64,000 bases of DNA from JBKHYJ01 sp046565505 (GTDB taxonomy: Bacteria > Acidobacteriota > Blastocatellia > UBA7656). Where the stretch lies: assembly GCA_046565505.1 (NCBI GenBank), contig JBKHYJ010000015.1, forward strand, positions 124,001 through 188,000. The letters are read 5' to 3'. Under the pieces are notes generated by a model, which was given only the letters and a program-made list of their open reading frames with translations, did not search any database and was not told the origin of the DNA. The stretch's first letter is position 1, and every line of letters begins with the position of its first letter. Positions 43,442-52,078 of the stretch are shown here, piece by piece. A program made the translations under genes and the position numbers.

Positions 43442-43530
43442 AATATGAGGAACGGGCTTCGGGTCGTTTTGGGGAACATTGTCATACTGAGAGGCAAGGT
43501 TGTCCCATATCCTATCCTGACGGAATATGA
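43438..43530 (+). CDS. Possible 30-residue coupled mini-protein
   Basis: An open frame of 30 codons starts with the ATG that overlaps the previous stop (ATGA). It has no SD of its own and contains two cysteines and two histidines. It may be a real coupled peptide or chance. Nothing about its function can be inferred. Confidence 0.2.
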   Translation: MKYEERASGRFGEHCHTERQGCPISYPDGI

Positions 43531-43627
43531 ACGTGTCGGTGATTTGATGAGCAATTGTTGGGGTTTTCGGTGAAAGTATTTAAATTCTTGGCTGTGGCAT
43601 CAACGTTGCAAACATATTAACCATTAC

Positions 43628-43657
43628 AGAGCATCACCCACTTTAGATGCTCTTTTT
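43628..43657 (+). terminator. Intrinsic terminator 1
   Basis: AGAGCATC (43628-43635) and GATGCTCT (43646-43653) form a perfect 8-base stem with a 10-base loop, followed by four more T. With the T of the stem this gives a run of five, a good Rho-independent terminator. Confidence 0.85.
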
Positions 43658-43680
43658 CTATACAACCTGAGGGGCCAAGA

Positions 43681-43714
43681 GGCACTGGATAATTCCGGTG
43701 CCTTTTTTATTTTT
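43681..43714 (+). terminator. Intrinsic terminator 2
   Basis: GGCACTGG (43681-43688) and CCGGTGCC (43695-43702) pair with one G-T wobble around ATAATT, followed by TTTTTTATTTTT. This is a textbook intrinsic terminator, 23 bases after the first. Confidence 0.87.
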
Positions 43715-43774
43715 ACCCTGCGCCGCTCGCCCCAAACAGAAAGATCAAATGGTATAATTGCGCCGAGAGATACT

Positions 43775-44083
43775 ATGGGCATCCTGGATTGGCTTAAAGG
43801 GAAAAAGAATAATCAGGAGGCGAGCGAAGAATTCATCAATGTCGAATCGCCCCGCTTCAATCATTCCGACCCTGCGATCCGCGACCTGATAGAGAAAATA
43901 TCTTGCACTAAAAGAGAGTTGAATTGGGTCTCGTGGAAAATCTACCAGTTGGAAAAGAAAGGCGCGCTGTCGGAATTTGAGCAGCGCCAATTGAAGTCTC
44001 TGCCGGAAAAGTTCAAGCGGCTGGTGAGACTCTACAGGTCTCAAGAGTCACAACTGAGGAGAGCCCAAGAGCGGGGCGCTTAG
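43775..44083 (+). CDS. Small helical protein, unknown
   Basis: A 102-residue, strongly charged protein predicted almost wholly helical, with a coiled-coil-like section from about residue 40 to the end (IEKISCTKRELNWVSWKIYQ, then LEKKGALSEFEQRQLKSLPE). It starts with MGILDWLKGKK, which resembles a short amphipathic membrane-binding helix. A TATAAT lies 16 bases before the ATG, so the transcript may have almost no leader. It stands alone between two terminators upstream and the TM2 gene downstream. No family was recognised. Confidence 0.55.
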   Translation: MGILDWLKGKKNNQEASEEFINVESPRFNHSDPAIRDLIEKISCTKRELNWVSWKIYQLEKKGALSEFEQRQLKSLPEKFKRLVRLYRSQESQLRRAQERGA

Positions 44084-44228
44084 TCCTATGCGCCGTAGCC
44101 GGCCGGGCGCCACGCATTGACATACCGCCCCCACCTGGATAGATTCTGACTTCTTTGAAGTAAGGCCATTCATCAGGTTGAACTCGCTTGAGAAAACTAA
44201 ATCTGCATCAAGCAATGGGGAGAATCAA

Positions 44229-44618
44229 ATGCCTGCTTTCTGTTCAAGATGTGGCTCGCAAGCCGCCGCTTCGGCGCAATTCTGCCGGAACTGCGGGACG
44301 CAGCTAGCCACGCAGAGTTTCTCGCAGCCCGACTACGCGTACGTGAACCCGCCCCCTATGGAGTTGCAGAGTATGGGCGCGGACAAGAAGCTACCGGCGG
44401 GGATTTGCGGAATCGTACTGGGCTCTTTGGGCATTCATAAATTCATTCTAGGGTATAGGAATGAAGGCTTGATAATGCTGCTCGCCGCGGTGCTCACCTG
44501 CGGCCTCGCGGGGATAATTACAGGGACCGTCGGGCTGGTAGAGGGAATCATTTATCTGACAAAAACAGACGGCGATTTTGTGCGAACCTACATACAGAAT
44601 AAGAGGCCCTGGTTCTAG
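44229..44618 (+). CDS. TM2-domain protein with N-terminal zinc ribbon
   Basis: A 129-residue membrane protein. The first 30 residues are a zinc ribbon with paired knuckles (CSRCGSQ and CRNCGTQ). After a Pro/Gln-rich linker comes a TM2 domain (about 55-120): KLPAGICGIVLGSLGIHKFILGY with the conserved G-HKF-LG pattern, then a second helix. GGGGAG 6 bases before the ATG at 44229 fixes the start. The molecular role of TM2 proteins in bacteria is unknown. Confidence 0.85.
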   Translation: MPAFCSRCGSQAAASAQFCRNCGTQLATQSFSQPDYAYVNPPPMELQSMGADKKLPAGICGIVLGSLGIHKFILGYRNEGLIMLLAAVLTCGLAGIITGTVGLVEGIIYLTKTDGDFVRTYIQNKRPWF

Positions 44619-44824
44619 CACGAAAGTCTACGCGGCGGAAGTTTCATACGCCCGCGGGAGGGTTCCCCTTCTGCGCATCGGCACGGCGCATGATTCGGCA
44701 GTCGATGCCAACGCCGCTGGCCGGCGAAGATTATATCTTTTCGGCAGGGCCGGCCGGCTCGGGGCGGTCGCGGAGGGCCTGCCCGGCATCTGGATTCGAC
44801 CTGGGCCGACCCTGGAGGAGACGG

Positions 44825-45613
44825 ATGGATAAGCAAACAATCAATGTCAAAGACCTGTTTTCAATCGAGGGGAAGGTGGCCCTTGTGACGGGCGGGTCGC
44901 GCGGGATCGGCCTGATGATAGCGCGCGGCTACGTCGAGGCGGGCGCGAAGGTCTACATATCTTCGAGAAAAAAGGAGGTCTGTGACCGGGCGGCCGCGGA
45001 GCTTTCCGAAATCGGCCCCTGCATTTCTATCCCCGCGGACCTGTCGACTACGGAAGGATGTAAGCACCTGGCCGAAGAGTTATCAGGCCGGGAGCCGGCC
45101 TTGAACGTACTGGTCAATAACGCGGGCGCGGCATGGGGGGCGCCGCTTGAAGAGTACCCGGAAGCCGGGTTTGACAAGGTGATGGACACCAACGTCAAAG
45201 GCGTATTCTTCCTGACGCAATACCTCTTGCCTCTGCTCGAAAGGGCGGCCGGGCCCGGCGACCCCGCGCGAGTAATCAACGTCGGATCGATTGACGGCAT
45301 CAAGGTGCCTTTCATTGAAAATTACGCTTACGCCCCGAGCAAGGCGGCTGTGCATCACCTGACGAGGGTATTAGCCGTAAAACTCGGCGGGCGTGGGATC
45401 ACGGTGAATGCGGTCGCGCCGGGGCCTTTTGAGAGCCAGATGACCAAGTGGCTTCTTGAGCACCATAAGGAGAGCATAGAAGCCACCTGCCCTTTGAACA
45501 GGATCGGCGCGCCGGCCGACATGGCGGGGGTCGCCATTTACCTGGCTTCGCGAGCCGGCGCGTATGTGAACGGAGTCGTAATCCCCGTCGATGGCGGCAT
45601 CTGCCTCAAGTGA
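44825..45613 (+). CDS. Short-chain dehydrogenase/reductase
   Basis: A 262-residue classical SDR. Cofactor motif TGGSRGIG (22-29), NNAG near 98-101, catalytic Ser155, Tyr169 and Lys173 (YAPSK), and the C-terminal VNGVVIPVDGG typical of FabG/RhlG-like reductases. An Arg/Lys-rich patch (SSRKKE, about 47-52) after the second strand suggests NADPH preference. GGAGGAG is 5 bases before the ATG. The gene is followed by an MDR-type reductase and an enoyl-CoA hydratase on the same strand, so it may act on beta-hydroxyacyl or similar substrates; the exact substrate is unknown. Confidence 0.93.
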   Translation: MDKQTINVKDLFSIEGKVALVTGGSRGIGLMIARGYVEAGAKVYISSRKKEVCDRAAAELSEIGPCISIPADLSTTEGCKHLAEELSGREPALNVLVNNAGAAWGAPLEEYPEAGFDKVMDTNVKGVFFLTQYLLPLLERAAGPGDPARVINVGSIDGIKVPFIENYAYAPSKAAVHHLTRVLAVKLGGRGITVNAVAPGPFESQMTKWLLEHHKESIEATCPLNRIGAPADMAGVAIYLASRAGAYVNGVVIPVDGGICLK

Positions 45614-45650
45614 TGCGCGCGGCGTCAGCCGGAGAGGGCTATAAGGACTT

Positions 45651-46628
45651 ATGAAATCTTGGCTAGTCAGCGAGTGGTGCGAACCCGAACAGATGAAATT
45701 GGAAGACGTTCCGCTGCCCGAGCCCGGGCCGGGCGAAGTGCGCATAAAGAACCATGCGGCCGCGCTCAACTTCTACGACATTCTTATGATCCAAGGAAAA
45801 TATCAGGTGAAGCCGCCGCTGCCATTCACCCCGGGGTCCGAGGTCGCAGGCCGCGTAGACGCGATTGGGCCGGGCGTGGCAGGCTTTTCCGTCGGCGACC
45901 GCGTGCAGGCGATGGCGTCGGGCGGGGGCTACGCCGAGTACTCGCTCGCGTCCGCAGGCAAGACCTTCCGCATTCCCGACGCCATGAGCTTTGCGGAAGC
46001 CGCCGCGATGATCGTCACCTACCAGACCTCTTTTTTTGCGCTGAAGTACCGGACGACGGTCAGCGCGGGCGAGTGGCTGCTCGTGCATGCGGCGGCAGGA
46101 GGCGTGGGTGTTTCGGCGATGCAGGTCGGCAAGGCTCTTGGCGCGCGCGTCATCGCCACGGCGGGCAGCGCGGAAAAGCTGGACTTCTGCATCTCGCAGG
46201 GCGCTGAGCACGCATTCAACTATGGCGGCGAAGGATGGGTGGAGCAAGTGAAGAAGGTCACGGGCGGCCGGGGGGCCGATATTATCTACGACCCGGTGGG
46301 CGGCGACATATTCGACCTGTCGAGCAAATGCGTCGCCCCAGAAGGCAGGCTTCTTGTTATAGGCTTCGCCGGCGGGCGCATCCCCTCAATCGCGGCCAAT
46401 CGGATTTTGTTGAAGAACATCTCCGTCATCGGGTGTTACTGGGGCGGGTATCTGGAACATCACCCTGAATTCATGGGCGAGGCCCAGGCCGCGCTGCTCA
46501 CCATGTATGAAGAAGGTCAGGTCAAGCCCACGGTGTCGCGAACGTATCGGCTCTCTGACGCGGCGTCCGCGCTGAGGGCGCTGGCGGGGCGGGAGACGCA
46601 TGGCAAGGTGGTGCTTGAAATTATATGA
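45651..46628 (+). CDS. Zinc-independent MDR / NADPH:quinone oxidoreductase family protein
   Basis: A 325-residue medium-chain reductase without the zinc-ligand set of alcohol dehydrogenases. The catalytic-domain start is NHAAALNFYDILMIQGKY, and the Rossmann fold has HAAAGGVGVSAMQVGKALGA. YDPVGGD and VIGFAGGRIP follow. Members reduce quinones or enoyl-CoA thioesters with NADPH. The neighbours (SDR before, enoyl-CoA hydratase after) favour an acyl-CoA pathway. It starts 38 bases after the SDR stop. A perfect hairpin stands between this gene and the next. Confidence 0.92.
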   Translation: MKSWLVSEWCEPEQMKLEDVPLPEPGPGEVRIKNHAAALNFYDILMIQGKYQVKPPLPFTPGSEVAGRVDAIGPGVAGFSVGDRVQAMASGGGYAEYSLASAGKTFRIPDAMSFAEAAAMIVTYQTSFFALKYRTTVSAGEWLLVHAAAGGVGVSAMQVGKALGARVIATAGSAEKLDFCISQGAEHAFNYGGEGWVEQVKKVTGGRGADIIYDPVGGDIFDLSSKCVAPEGRLLVIGFAGGRIPSIAANRILLKNISVIGCYWGGYLEHHPEFMGEAQAALLTMYEEGQVKPTVSRTYRLSDAASALRALAGRETHGKVVLEII

Positions 46629-46641
46629 AGGCTATAGCGGG

Positions 46642-46662
46642 CAGGTGTTTTATCAACACCTG
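46642..46662 (+). repeat. Perfect 8-base hairpin between MDR and hydratase genes
   Basis: CAGGTGTT (46642-46649) and AACACCTG (46655-46662) pair exactly around a 5-base loop, 13 bases after the MDR stop and just ahead of the hydratase SD. There is no T-run. It could act as an operator, a partial terminator or an mRNA stabiliser within the operon. Confidence 0.55.
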
Positions 46663-46684
46663 AGGCCGGGAGGTGATCAACAGC

Positions 46685-47446
46685 ATGGAGCACATCAGGG
46701 CCGAAATTAATGACGGGCTGCTTATCGTGACGATGGCGCGAGGCAAGGCCAACGCGCTCAACAGCGCGATGATCGACGAGCTGAACGCCGCACTGGCCGA
46801 TGCGGCGAGCGGCGAATCTGTGCGCGGCGTCGTGCTGGCGAGCGACCGCCCTAAATTCTTCTCGGGCGGCTTTGACGTGACGGAGGTCTTTGAATATGAC
46901 CGCGAAATGATGACGGATTTTTTCGGGCGGTTCATAGACCTTTACGAAGGCGTCATGCGGTTGCCGAAGCCTGTCATCGCTGCGGTGAGCGGCCACGCTT
47001 TCGCGGGTGGCGCGGTATTGGCGCTGGCCTGCGACGCCCGCGTTATGGGCGAAGGCGCGTTCGGATTCGCGCTGAACGAGATCAACCTCGGACTGGCACT
47101 GCCGCCGGGCATGATCCGCATGGCCGCGAACGTAGTCGGCATCAGCAAGGCCCGCGAATTGATTATGGAGGGCAGAACTCTCACGCCCGCCGACGCGCTC
47201 AAGCTCGGACTGGCGGGCGAAGTGGCCGTCCCCGGTGAGGTGCTCGCGCGAGCGATTGACCGCGCGGGAAAGATGGCCGACAAGCCGCCTTTGACTTTCG
47301 GGGCCATCAAACATTCTTTCAATCAAATCACAGGGCTGTCACCGTCCGGCAGCGACCGGCAGTATTTAAGCGGATTCATCGAGCACTGGTTTTCGCCCGA
47401 ATCAATACGGTATAAACGGGCGCTTATTGATTCTTTGAGGCGATAA
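46685..47446 (+). CDS. Enoyl-CoA hydratase/isomerase family protein
   Basis: A 253-residue crotonase-fold protein. The first oxyanion motif is FFSGGFDVTE (replacing the usual FSAGxDL), and the second is SGHAFAGGAVLALACD. The usual hydratase glutamates are not clearly both in place, so isomerase or other activity is possible. GGAGGTGA is 8 bases before the ATG at 46685; an upstream GTG at 46673 is in frame. It closes the three-gene SDR-MDR-crotonase unit, and the set suggests beta-oxidation-like or branched acyl metabolism. Confidence 0.9.
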   Translation: MEHIRAEINDGLLIVTMARGKANALNSAMIDELNAALADAASGESVRGVVLASDRPKFFSGGFDVTEVFEYDREMMTDFFGRFIDLYEGVMRLPKPVIAAVSGHAFAGGAVLALACDARVMGEGAFGFALNEINLGLALPPGMIRMAANVVGISKARELIMEGRTLTPADALKLGLAGEVAVPGEVLARAIDRAGKMADKPPLTFGAIKHSFNQITGLSPSGSDRQYLSGFIEHWFSPESIRYKRALIDSLRR

Positions 47447-47517
47447 GCGGCGGCGGGGCCCGGCCGCGCAACGGCGCCGCGTAGGGCCAAGATCACCTGT
47501 CGGTCAGGCTAGGCGCG

Positions 47518-48663
47518 TTATTCAACCGTTTCTGTTATACGGATGTTGCGCTTTTCAAGCTCGGCGACGAAAGGCTCGGGCGGTACGCAGTGCTCTTGCG
47601 GTATCGCGCCCTTTTTTTGTATCTCGCCGCGCGCCATCATCTGGGCAATGATGGATGCCGGAAACGCTGTCGTGCGCATCATCGCGCTCAGGCCGGTGCT
47701 CTGATCGAAATAATCGATGATGTCGTAACGAAGCTTCCGCGGCTCTTCACCCGCGACCCCTTCAAATTCCACTCGCACCAGAACGACGTCAGGGCCCTCG
47801 GACCCCAACGCCCGCAGCAGCACCTCCTCAAGCACATGTCGCGGGTTAACGCGCGCGCCATCGACCTGAATCTCTTTGCCGCTTGCGAGCCCGAGGTCGA
47901 TCAGCAGCTTAAACTTCTCGCAATGGCCCGCGTAGCGTATGGTCTTGTAGTCCATGTCCTTGACGCGGTCCAGGAAGCTGCTCGGCAGGGTCGATATGCC
48001 GCCCGAAGTATGGAAGGCCTCCATCCGCCCGAATGGCTGCGGGAAATCTAGCGCCTCGACTTCCGTCATCGAATCGACTTCGACGACCCGCCCGTCGCGC
48101 ACGACCCGCGCGCGTTCTACGTACTCATTGATGAGGCCCTCGACAGAAAAAACGATCTGGTAGTTGAGCGGGGGCGCGGGGTGCCGGGGCACGCCCCCGA
48201 CGCGGATGCGAACAGAGTCGAGCCGCCGGAAATGGGCGGCCCCCCGCGCGACCAGGATTGAAACCATACCCGGCGCAAGCCCACAATCCGGGATGATGTT
48301 AATGCCGGCCGAGCGGGCCGCTTGATCGAGAGCAAACTCTGCGGCGACGATGTCGTTATTACCGCCGAGGTCACAAAAGTTGACCTTTGAATCGACCGCC
48401 GCCTGGGCGAGCCGCAGGTTCAAGTGATAAGTCACGCAGCTTATGGCGGCGTCATGTCCGCGCATGAGGCTCATAACCTGCCGGTGGTCGTTTACGTCAA
48501 CTTGTCTGGGTATGATTTTAGAGCCATCCAAGCCATCGGCGACTGACCGCGCCCGATTAAAATCCAAATCGGCTATGGTGATGAGCTCGACGCCCGCGCT
48601 ATGAGACAGGTCATAAGCAGCGCCAAACCCCATGCGCCCCGCGCCCAGTACGAGTATTTTCAT
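47518..48663 (-). CDS. Saccharopine dehydrogenase family protein
   Basis: A 381-residue NAD(P)-dependent oxidoreductase. The N-terminal Rossmann motif is ILVLGAGRMGFGAAYDL, followed by ISCVTYHLNLRLAQAAVDS and DLGGN, then DCGLAPGM, all hallmarks of the saccharopine-reductase/carboxynorspermidine-dehydrogenase group. The amino-acid substrate is unknown. The ATG at 48663 was chosen because GGAG stands 10 bases upstream and the protein begins at the Rossmann strand; the frame extends 8 codons further. It has its own promoter at 48690-48717. Confidence 0.88.
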   Translation of the reverse strand: MKILVLGAGRMGFGAAYDLSHSAGVELITIADLDFNRARSVADGLDGSKIIPRQVDVNDHRQVMSLMRGHDAAISCVTYHLNLRLAQAAVDSKVNFCDLGGNNDIVAAEFALDQAARSAGINIIPDCGLAPGMVSILVARGAAHFRRLDSVRIRVGGVPRHPAPPLNYQIVFSVEGLINEYVERARVVRDGRVVEVDSMTEVEALDFPQPFGRMEAFHTSGGISTLPSSFLDRVKDMDYKTIRYAGHCEKFKLLIDLGLASGKEIQVDGARVNPRHVLEEVLLRALGSEGPDVVLVRVEFEGVAGEEPRKLRYDIIDYFDQSTGLSAMMRTTAFPASIIAQMMARGEIQKKGAIPQEHCVPPEPFVAELEKRNIRITETVE

Positions 48664-48689
48664 TAGAAATATTCTCCGCCGATACACAC

Positions 48690-48717
48690 ATTATAGTTAT
48701 TCTGAGCGGCCCGGCAA
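48690..48717 (-). promoter_or_regulatory. Promoter of the saccharopine-dehydrogenase-like gene
   Basis: On the minus strand TTGCCG (48717 to 48712) and TATAAT (48695 to 48690) are 16 bases apart. The -10 is perfect and the -35 matches 4 of 6. Transcription would start near 48683, 20 bases before the ATG. Confidence 0.6.
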
Positions 48718-48883
48718 GTAAGGGCCTTTCTCGAAGTCGCGCGGGCGACAGGTCGGGTGAGGTTCATTGAACACCTTCCGCAGGTGTGCGATACTGCGGC
48801 ACTGAAATACATGATCAGCCTTGATATCGGGCGACCCGGATTTAGCCTTTACTGAAGATGTGAATGTGATTACGGAGGATCTG

Positions 48884-50515
48884 ATGAAATCTCGTAGAAA
48901 TTTTCTACAATGCAGCGGGCTGGCGAGCGTAGGCGCCTTTTCCGGCGGGCGATTCGGTCTTCGGGCGCAGAAGGCCGACGCCGGCGGGCGCGAAGAGGCG
49001 CCCGGTTCTTTTGAATTGGAAGAGGCCACTATCGCGGAGCTACAGCGGGCGATGGGGACTGGCGCCTTGACCGCGCGCTCAATTGCCGAGAAGTACCTGG
49101 CTCGCATACGGGATATAGATAAGGCCGGGCCCGCGATCAATTCCGTCGTCGAGCTTAACCCGGACGCGTTAGCAATAGCCGACGCGCTCGACGGGGAACG
49201 CAAAGCGAAAGGCGCCCGCGGGCCGCTGCATGGCATCCCAATTCTTATCAAAGACAATATTGATACCGCTGACCGAATGGCGACCACGGCCGGCTCGCTG
49301 GCGCTCGCGGGGTCAACCGCGCACAGGGATGCTTTTGTGGCGCAGAAGCTCCGCGCGGCGGGGGCCGTGATACTGGGGAAGACGAACCTCAGCGAGTGGG
49401 CTAACTTCAGGTCAACGAAGTCAACGAGTGGGTGGAGCGGTAGGGGTGGTCAGACGCGCAACCCTTACGCCCTCGACCGAAACCCGTGCGGCTCGAGCTC
49501 CGGCTCGGGCGCGGCGGTGGCGGCGAACCTGTGCGTGGCTGCCATAGGGACCGAGACGGATGGGTCTGTCGTGTGCCCGTCGTCAGCAAGTTCTATAGTC
49601 GGCATTAAGCCGACGCTCGGCCTAGTCAGTCGCTCGGGCATAATCCCCATCGCTCATAGCCAGGATACAGCCGGGCCTATGGCCCGAACCGTGACGGACG
49701 CGGCGATCCTGCTCGGCGCTCTCACAGGCGCCGACCCACGCGACGGCGTAACAAGAGCAGGCGTACAACAGGCTCATAATGATTACGCACGGTTCCTGGA
49801 CCACAAGGGGTTACAAGGGGCGAGGGTCGGCGTGGCCCGCAAATTCTTCGGCTTCAGCGAAAAGGTGGACAGACTGATGGGCACGGCCATAGAGGCGATG
49901 AAAGCTCAGGGCGCGATCGTCATCGACCCCGCGGATATTGCCACGGCGGGGAAATTCGACGACTCGGAATTTGAAGTATTGTTATATGAGTTCAAAGCCG
50001 ACCTCAACGCTTACCTCGCGGGCCTAGGCCCCACGGCCCCCGTGCGCTCGCTGAAAGAGGTTATCGAATTCAACGAGCGAAACCGCGAGAAGGAAATGCC
50101 ATACTTCGGTCAGGATATACTAATCAAGGCTGAGGCGAAGGGGCCGCTGACAAGTAGCGATTACAGGAAGGCCCTTGCCAGGAACCACCGTCTCTCAAGG
50201 GTGGAAGGGATTGACGCGGTCATGCTCAAGCACAGGCTTGACGCGATGATCGCCCCTACGGGGGGGCCGCCCTGGCCCACCGACCTCATTAACGGGGACC
50301 ATTTTACCGGCGGTTTCTCGACCCCCGCCGCGGTCGCCGGATACCCTCACATAACCGTTCCCGCAGGTTACGTCTACGGGCTCCCGGTCGGCATCTCGTT
50401 TTTCGCAAGGGCATACAGCGAGCCTGTGCTGATAAAACTGGCGTACTCGTTTGAGCAAGCGACGAAGGTGCGACGCCCTCCGCAGTTCAGGGCTACCGCC
50501 GATTTAATGGGCTGA
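48884..50515 (+). CDS. Tat-exported amidase (amidase signature family)
   Basis: A 543-residue enzyme with a twin-arginine signal (SRRNFLQ, residues 3-9), so it is folded in the cytoplasm and exported. The amidase signature fold is complete: Lys123 in PILIKDNID, the Ser loop CGSSSGSGAAVAAN (202-215) and nucleophile Ser228 in TETDGSVVCPSS. The usual GGSSGGS loop is altered to CGSSSGS, as in other exported members. It hydrolyses amide bonds, possibly of peptides or nitrogen compounds in the periplasm. GGAGG 6 bases before the ATG fixes the start. The gene is single, followed by a long gene-poor stretch. Confidence 0.93.
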   Translation: MKSRRNFLQCSGLASVGAFSGGRFGLRAQKADAGGREEAPGSFELEEATIAELQRAMGTGALTARSIAEKYLARIRDIDKAGPAINSVVELNPDALAIADALDGERKAKGARGPLHGIPILIKDNIDTADRMATTAGSLALAGSTAHRDAFVAQKLRAAGAVILGKTNLSEWANFRSTKSTSGWSGRGGQTRNPYALDRNPCGSSSGSGAAVAANLCVAAIGTETDGSVVCPSSASSIVGIKPTLGLVSRSGIIPIAHSQDTAGPMARTVTDAAILLGALTGADPRDGVTRAGVQQAHNDYARFLDHKGLQGARVGVARKFFGFSEKVDRLMGTAIEAMKAQGAIVIDPADIATAGKFDDSEFEVLLYEFKADLNAYLAGLGPTAPVRSLKEVIEFNERNREKEMPYFGQDILIKAEAKGPLTSSDYRKALARNHRLSRVEGIDAVMLKHRLDAMIAPTGGPPWPTDLINGDHFTGGFSTPAAVAGYPHITVPAGYVYGLPVGISFFARAYSEPVLIKLAYSFEQATKVRRPPQFRATADLMG

Positions 50516-50543
50516 AGCCGGCGCCGGCGCGAAAGTGATGTTT

Positions 50544-50558
50544 CATAAACCGTTTATG
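50544..50558. promoter_or_regulatory. 15-base palindrome after the amidase gene
   Basis: CATAAAC (50544-50550), one central base, and GTTTATG (50552-50558) form a perfect palindrome 29 bases after the amidase stop. Operator-like or a short hairpin; no T-run follows. Confidence 0.4.
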
Positions 50559-50777
50559 CCCTTGCGGCGGGTGGGTGCGCGGGGCGTCAGCCGACCTTGA
50601 GAAAGAGCCTTAGCCATACGAGCCGGCCGGAGTCCCTGAGGCCAATTCATAGCGGCGATGAAGGTTACGTTGATTAAAAAACACGAGGAGTGGCACGAGG
50701 CTGTCGCCAAATCTCAATCCGCCGTAGGGCTCGGCCAACCCCGCCGATCAATTCTTCAAACAGGGGAAACAAAAAGC

Positions 50778-50806
50778 TTGACAACGAGTAACAATAATTG
50801 TAATAT
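50778..50806 (+). promoter_or_regulatory. Strong promoter candidate without a gene
   Basis: A perfect TTGACA (50778-50783) is followed after an ideal 17 bases by TAATAT (50801-50806, 4 of 6 matches). The start point would be near 50813. No credible gene begins within 600 bases downstream on this strand, so the transcript may be non-coding or a long leader of the cytochrome operon at 51476. Confidence 0.5.
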
Positions 50807-51475
50807 CCGTCACTCTTTTATAGTCCAAGGCGGCTACATCTCCATTGGGTTGCATTGCTATCAGTCAATCGGCTTCATAGGTAACACTTTTGGCAGCTCG
50901 TTAGACGACTGAGGCGTGGGGCTAATTGAATTACTCGGCCCTAGAATTTTATCACCCTGCAACTGAGGGTGCCGGTTCTATTCGCGGAGGGGGAGAGAAG
51001 GCCATAAGCTTTCTCCTGTATCTCTTTAGCCTTGCGATAGTAAAGCTACTATCCGGTATCCACTTCATTCATTAAAAAAGTCCTGTTGCCTTACCCAGGG
51101 CTGAGCGCGAGTGCCTTCACTCGCAGGATCAGTGGGACGAATATAAAAAATAGCTCTGCAAAGCGAGACGAATTCGTCGCCCGGGCATGGAGCTATATAG
51201 GGATATGTGTGTCCGCGATCGGCCTAGCCCCATCACCAACGCCGGATTATGCAATAGAGGCAGCCGATAATCTGTTCCCTTAGGCATGGCATGTTGTGGG
51301 GCCGCGGATTTTTTCCTGCGGCCATACGGGCGCGCTCTCACGCCGAATCAGACGTCTGTCGAAGCGCGGGGGCGAGGGGCCGGACTTTCGTCAAATAGGG
51401 CTTTCGCGAAACGTTACGGTGATGCGAATATGCAAGCTGCGACTATGATGGCCGGTTCGGACGGAGACTGACTTC

Positions 51476-51994
51476 ATGAGAAGACTCACTAAAGTCTTTG
51501 CGCTTTTGATCGTGTTGATATTCGTAAGCGGGTTCATCCTGCTCGGCGCGTTCGGCAGGGTTGAGGCCCCGGCGCAGCCTATCGAGTTCGATCACTGGCA
51601 GCACGTGACTAAAGAAGAAGGCCCTCAGCTTGAATGTAATTTCTGTCATGAAAACGCCGACAAGTCCCGGTACGCGACGGTCCCGAACGTCTCGACCTGC
51701 ATGACGTGCCACGAGTCGATTGAAACCGACAGCCCGGAGGTGCAGAAGCTCGCCGCCATAGCCGAGCGCGGGCAGCAGCCGCCCTGGGCGCGCGTTTATT
51801 GGATTGAGAGCTCAGCAAACGTCTTTTTCACGCACAAGCCTCACATTCGCGCGGGCGTCGATTGCGCCGCCTGCCACGGCCAGGTGGGCCAGGCTCACCG
51901 CGTGCGCCGCGAGGTCGAGCACTCCATGGGGTGGTGCATATCCTGTCACCGGCAGCAGGGCGTGAGCATAGATTGTTACGTCTGTCATCGCTAG
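51476..51994 (+). CDS. actA: Pentahaem cytochrome c, ActA-like subunit of Alternative Complex III
   Basis: A 172-residue protein with one N-terminal transmembrane anchor (about 7-26) and five haem c sites: CNFCH (54-58), CMTCH (75-79), CAACH (130-134), CISCH (154-158) and CYVCH (167-171). FDHWQH and FTHKPH are axial-histidine motifs, as in cytochrome c3-type electron wires. ActA of Alternative Complex III is a membrane-anchored pentahaem cytochrome. It passes electrons between the quinone-linked part and the periplasmic acceptor. It is the first gene of the operon; GGAG lies about 9 bases before the ATG. Confidence 0.9.
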   Translation: MRRLTKVFALLIVLIFVSGFILLGAFGRVEAPAQPIEFDHWQHVTKEEGPQLECNFCHENADKSRYATVPNVSTCMTCHESIETDSPEVQKLAAIAERGQQPPWARVYWIESSANVFFTHKPHIRAGVDCAACHGQVGQAHRVRREVEHSMGWCISCHRQQGVSIDCYVCHR

Positions 51995-52078
51995 AGAAGC
52001 GGCCCCCGCGCTTGAACGGCGATGACGTATCTCGCAACCTATCAACTGCCAGGGCCTGAAAGCGAGCGTTAAGGGATA

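Larger units (their letters stand above)
43531..43774. other. Low-GC intergenic region with two terminators
   Basis: A/T-rich stretch with no supported gene. Two intrinsic terminators stand within 75 bases, and a TATAAT at 43753-43758 lies 16 bases before the next start codon. A small RNA ending at the first or second terminator is possible; no known RNA family was recognised. Confidence 0.45.
50516..51475. other. Gene-poor 960-base region
   Basis: Only short, unconvincing frames are present, the longest being 84 codons at 50658-50912. Composition is more A/T-rich than the flanks. It contains a 15-base palindrome, a good plus-strand promoter and several small hairpins: ACCCT/AGGGT (50953-50969), GAGAAGGC/GCTTTCTC (50995-51015), GATAGT/ACTATC (51036-51053) and GCCGC/GCGGC (51301-51322). 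An unannotated RNA or the remains of lost genes are both possible. Confidence 0.5.

Noticed and set aside
44084..44228. Longer start for the TM2-domain gene
   Set aside because: The frame extends to 44178, but the zinc ribbon begins right after the ATG at 44229, which has a good SD.
50658..50912. 84-codon frame after the amidase gene
   Set aside because: Poor SD, no recognisable pattern, and a strong promoter lies inside it; treated as part of a gene-poor region.
51086..51283. 65-codon frame before the cytochrome operon
   Set aside because: No SD, no family pattern, composition of non-coding DNA.
51241..51300. Second sigma-28 promoter at GCCGATAA near 51263
   Set aside because: The -10 sequence is exact, but the bases 11 positions upstream do not resemble TAAAGTTT.
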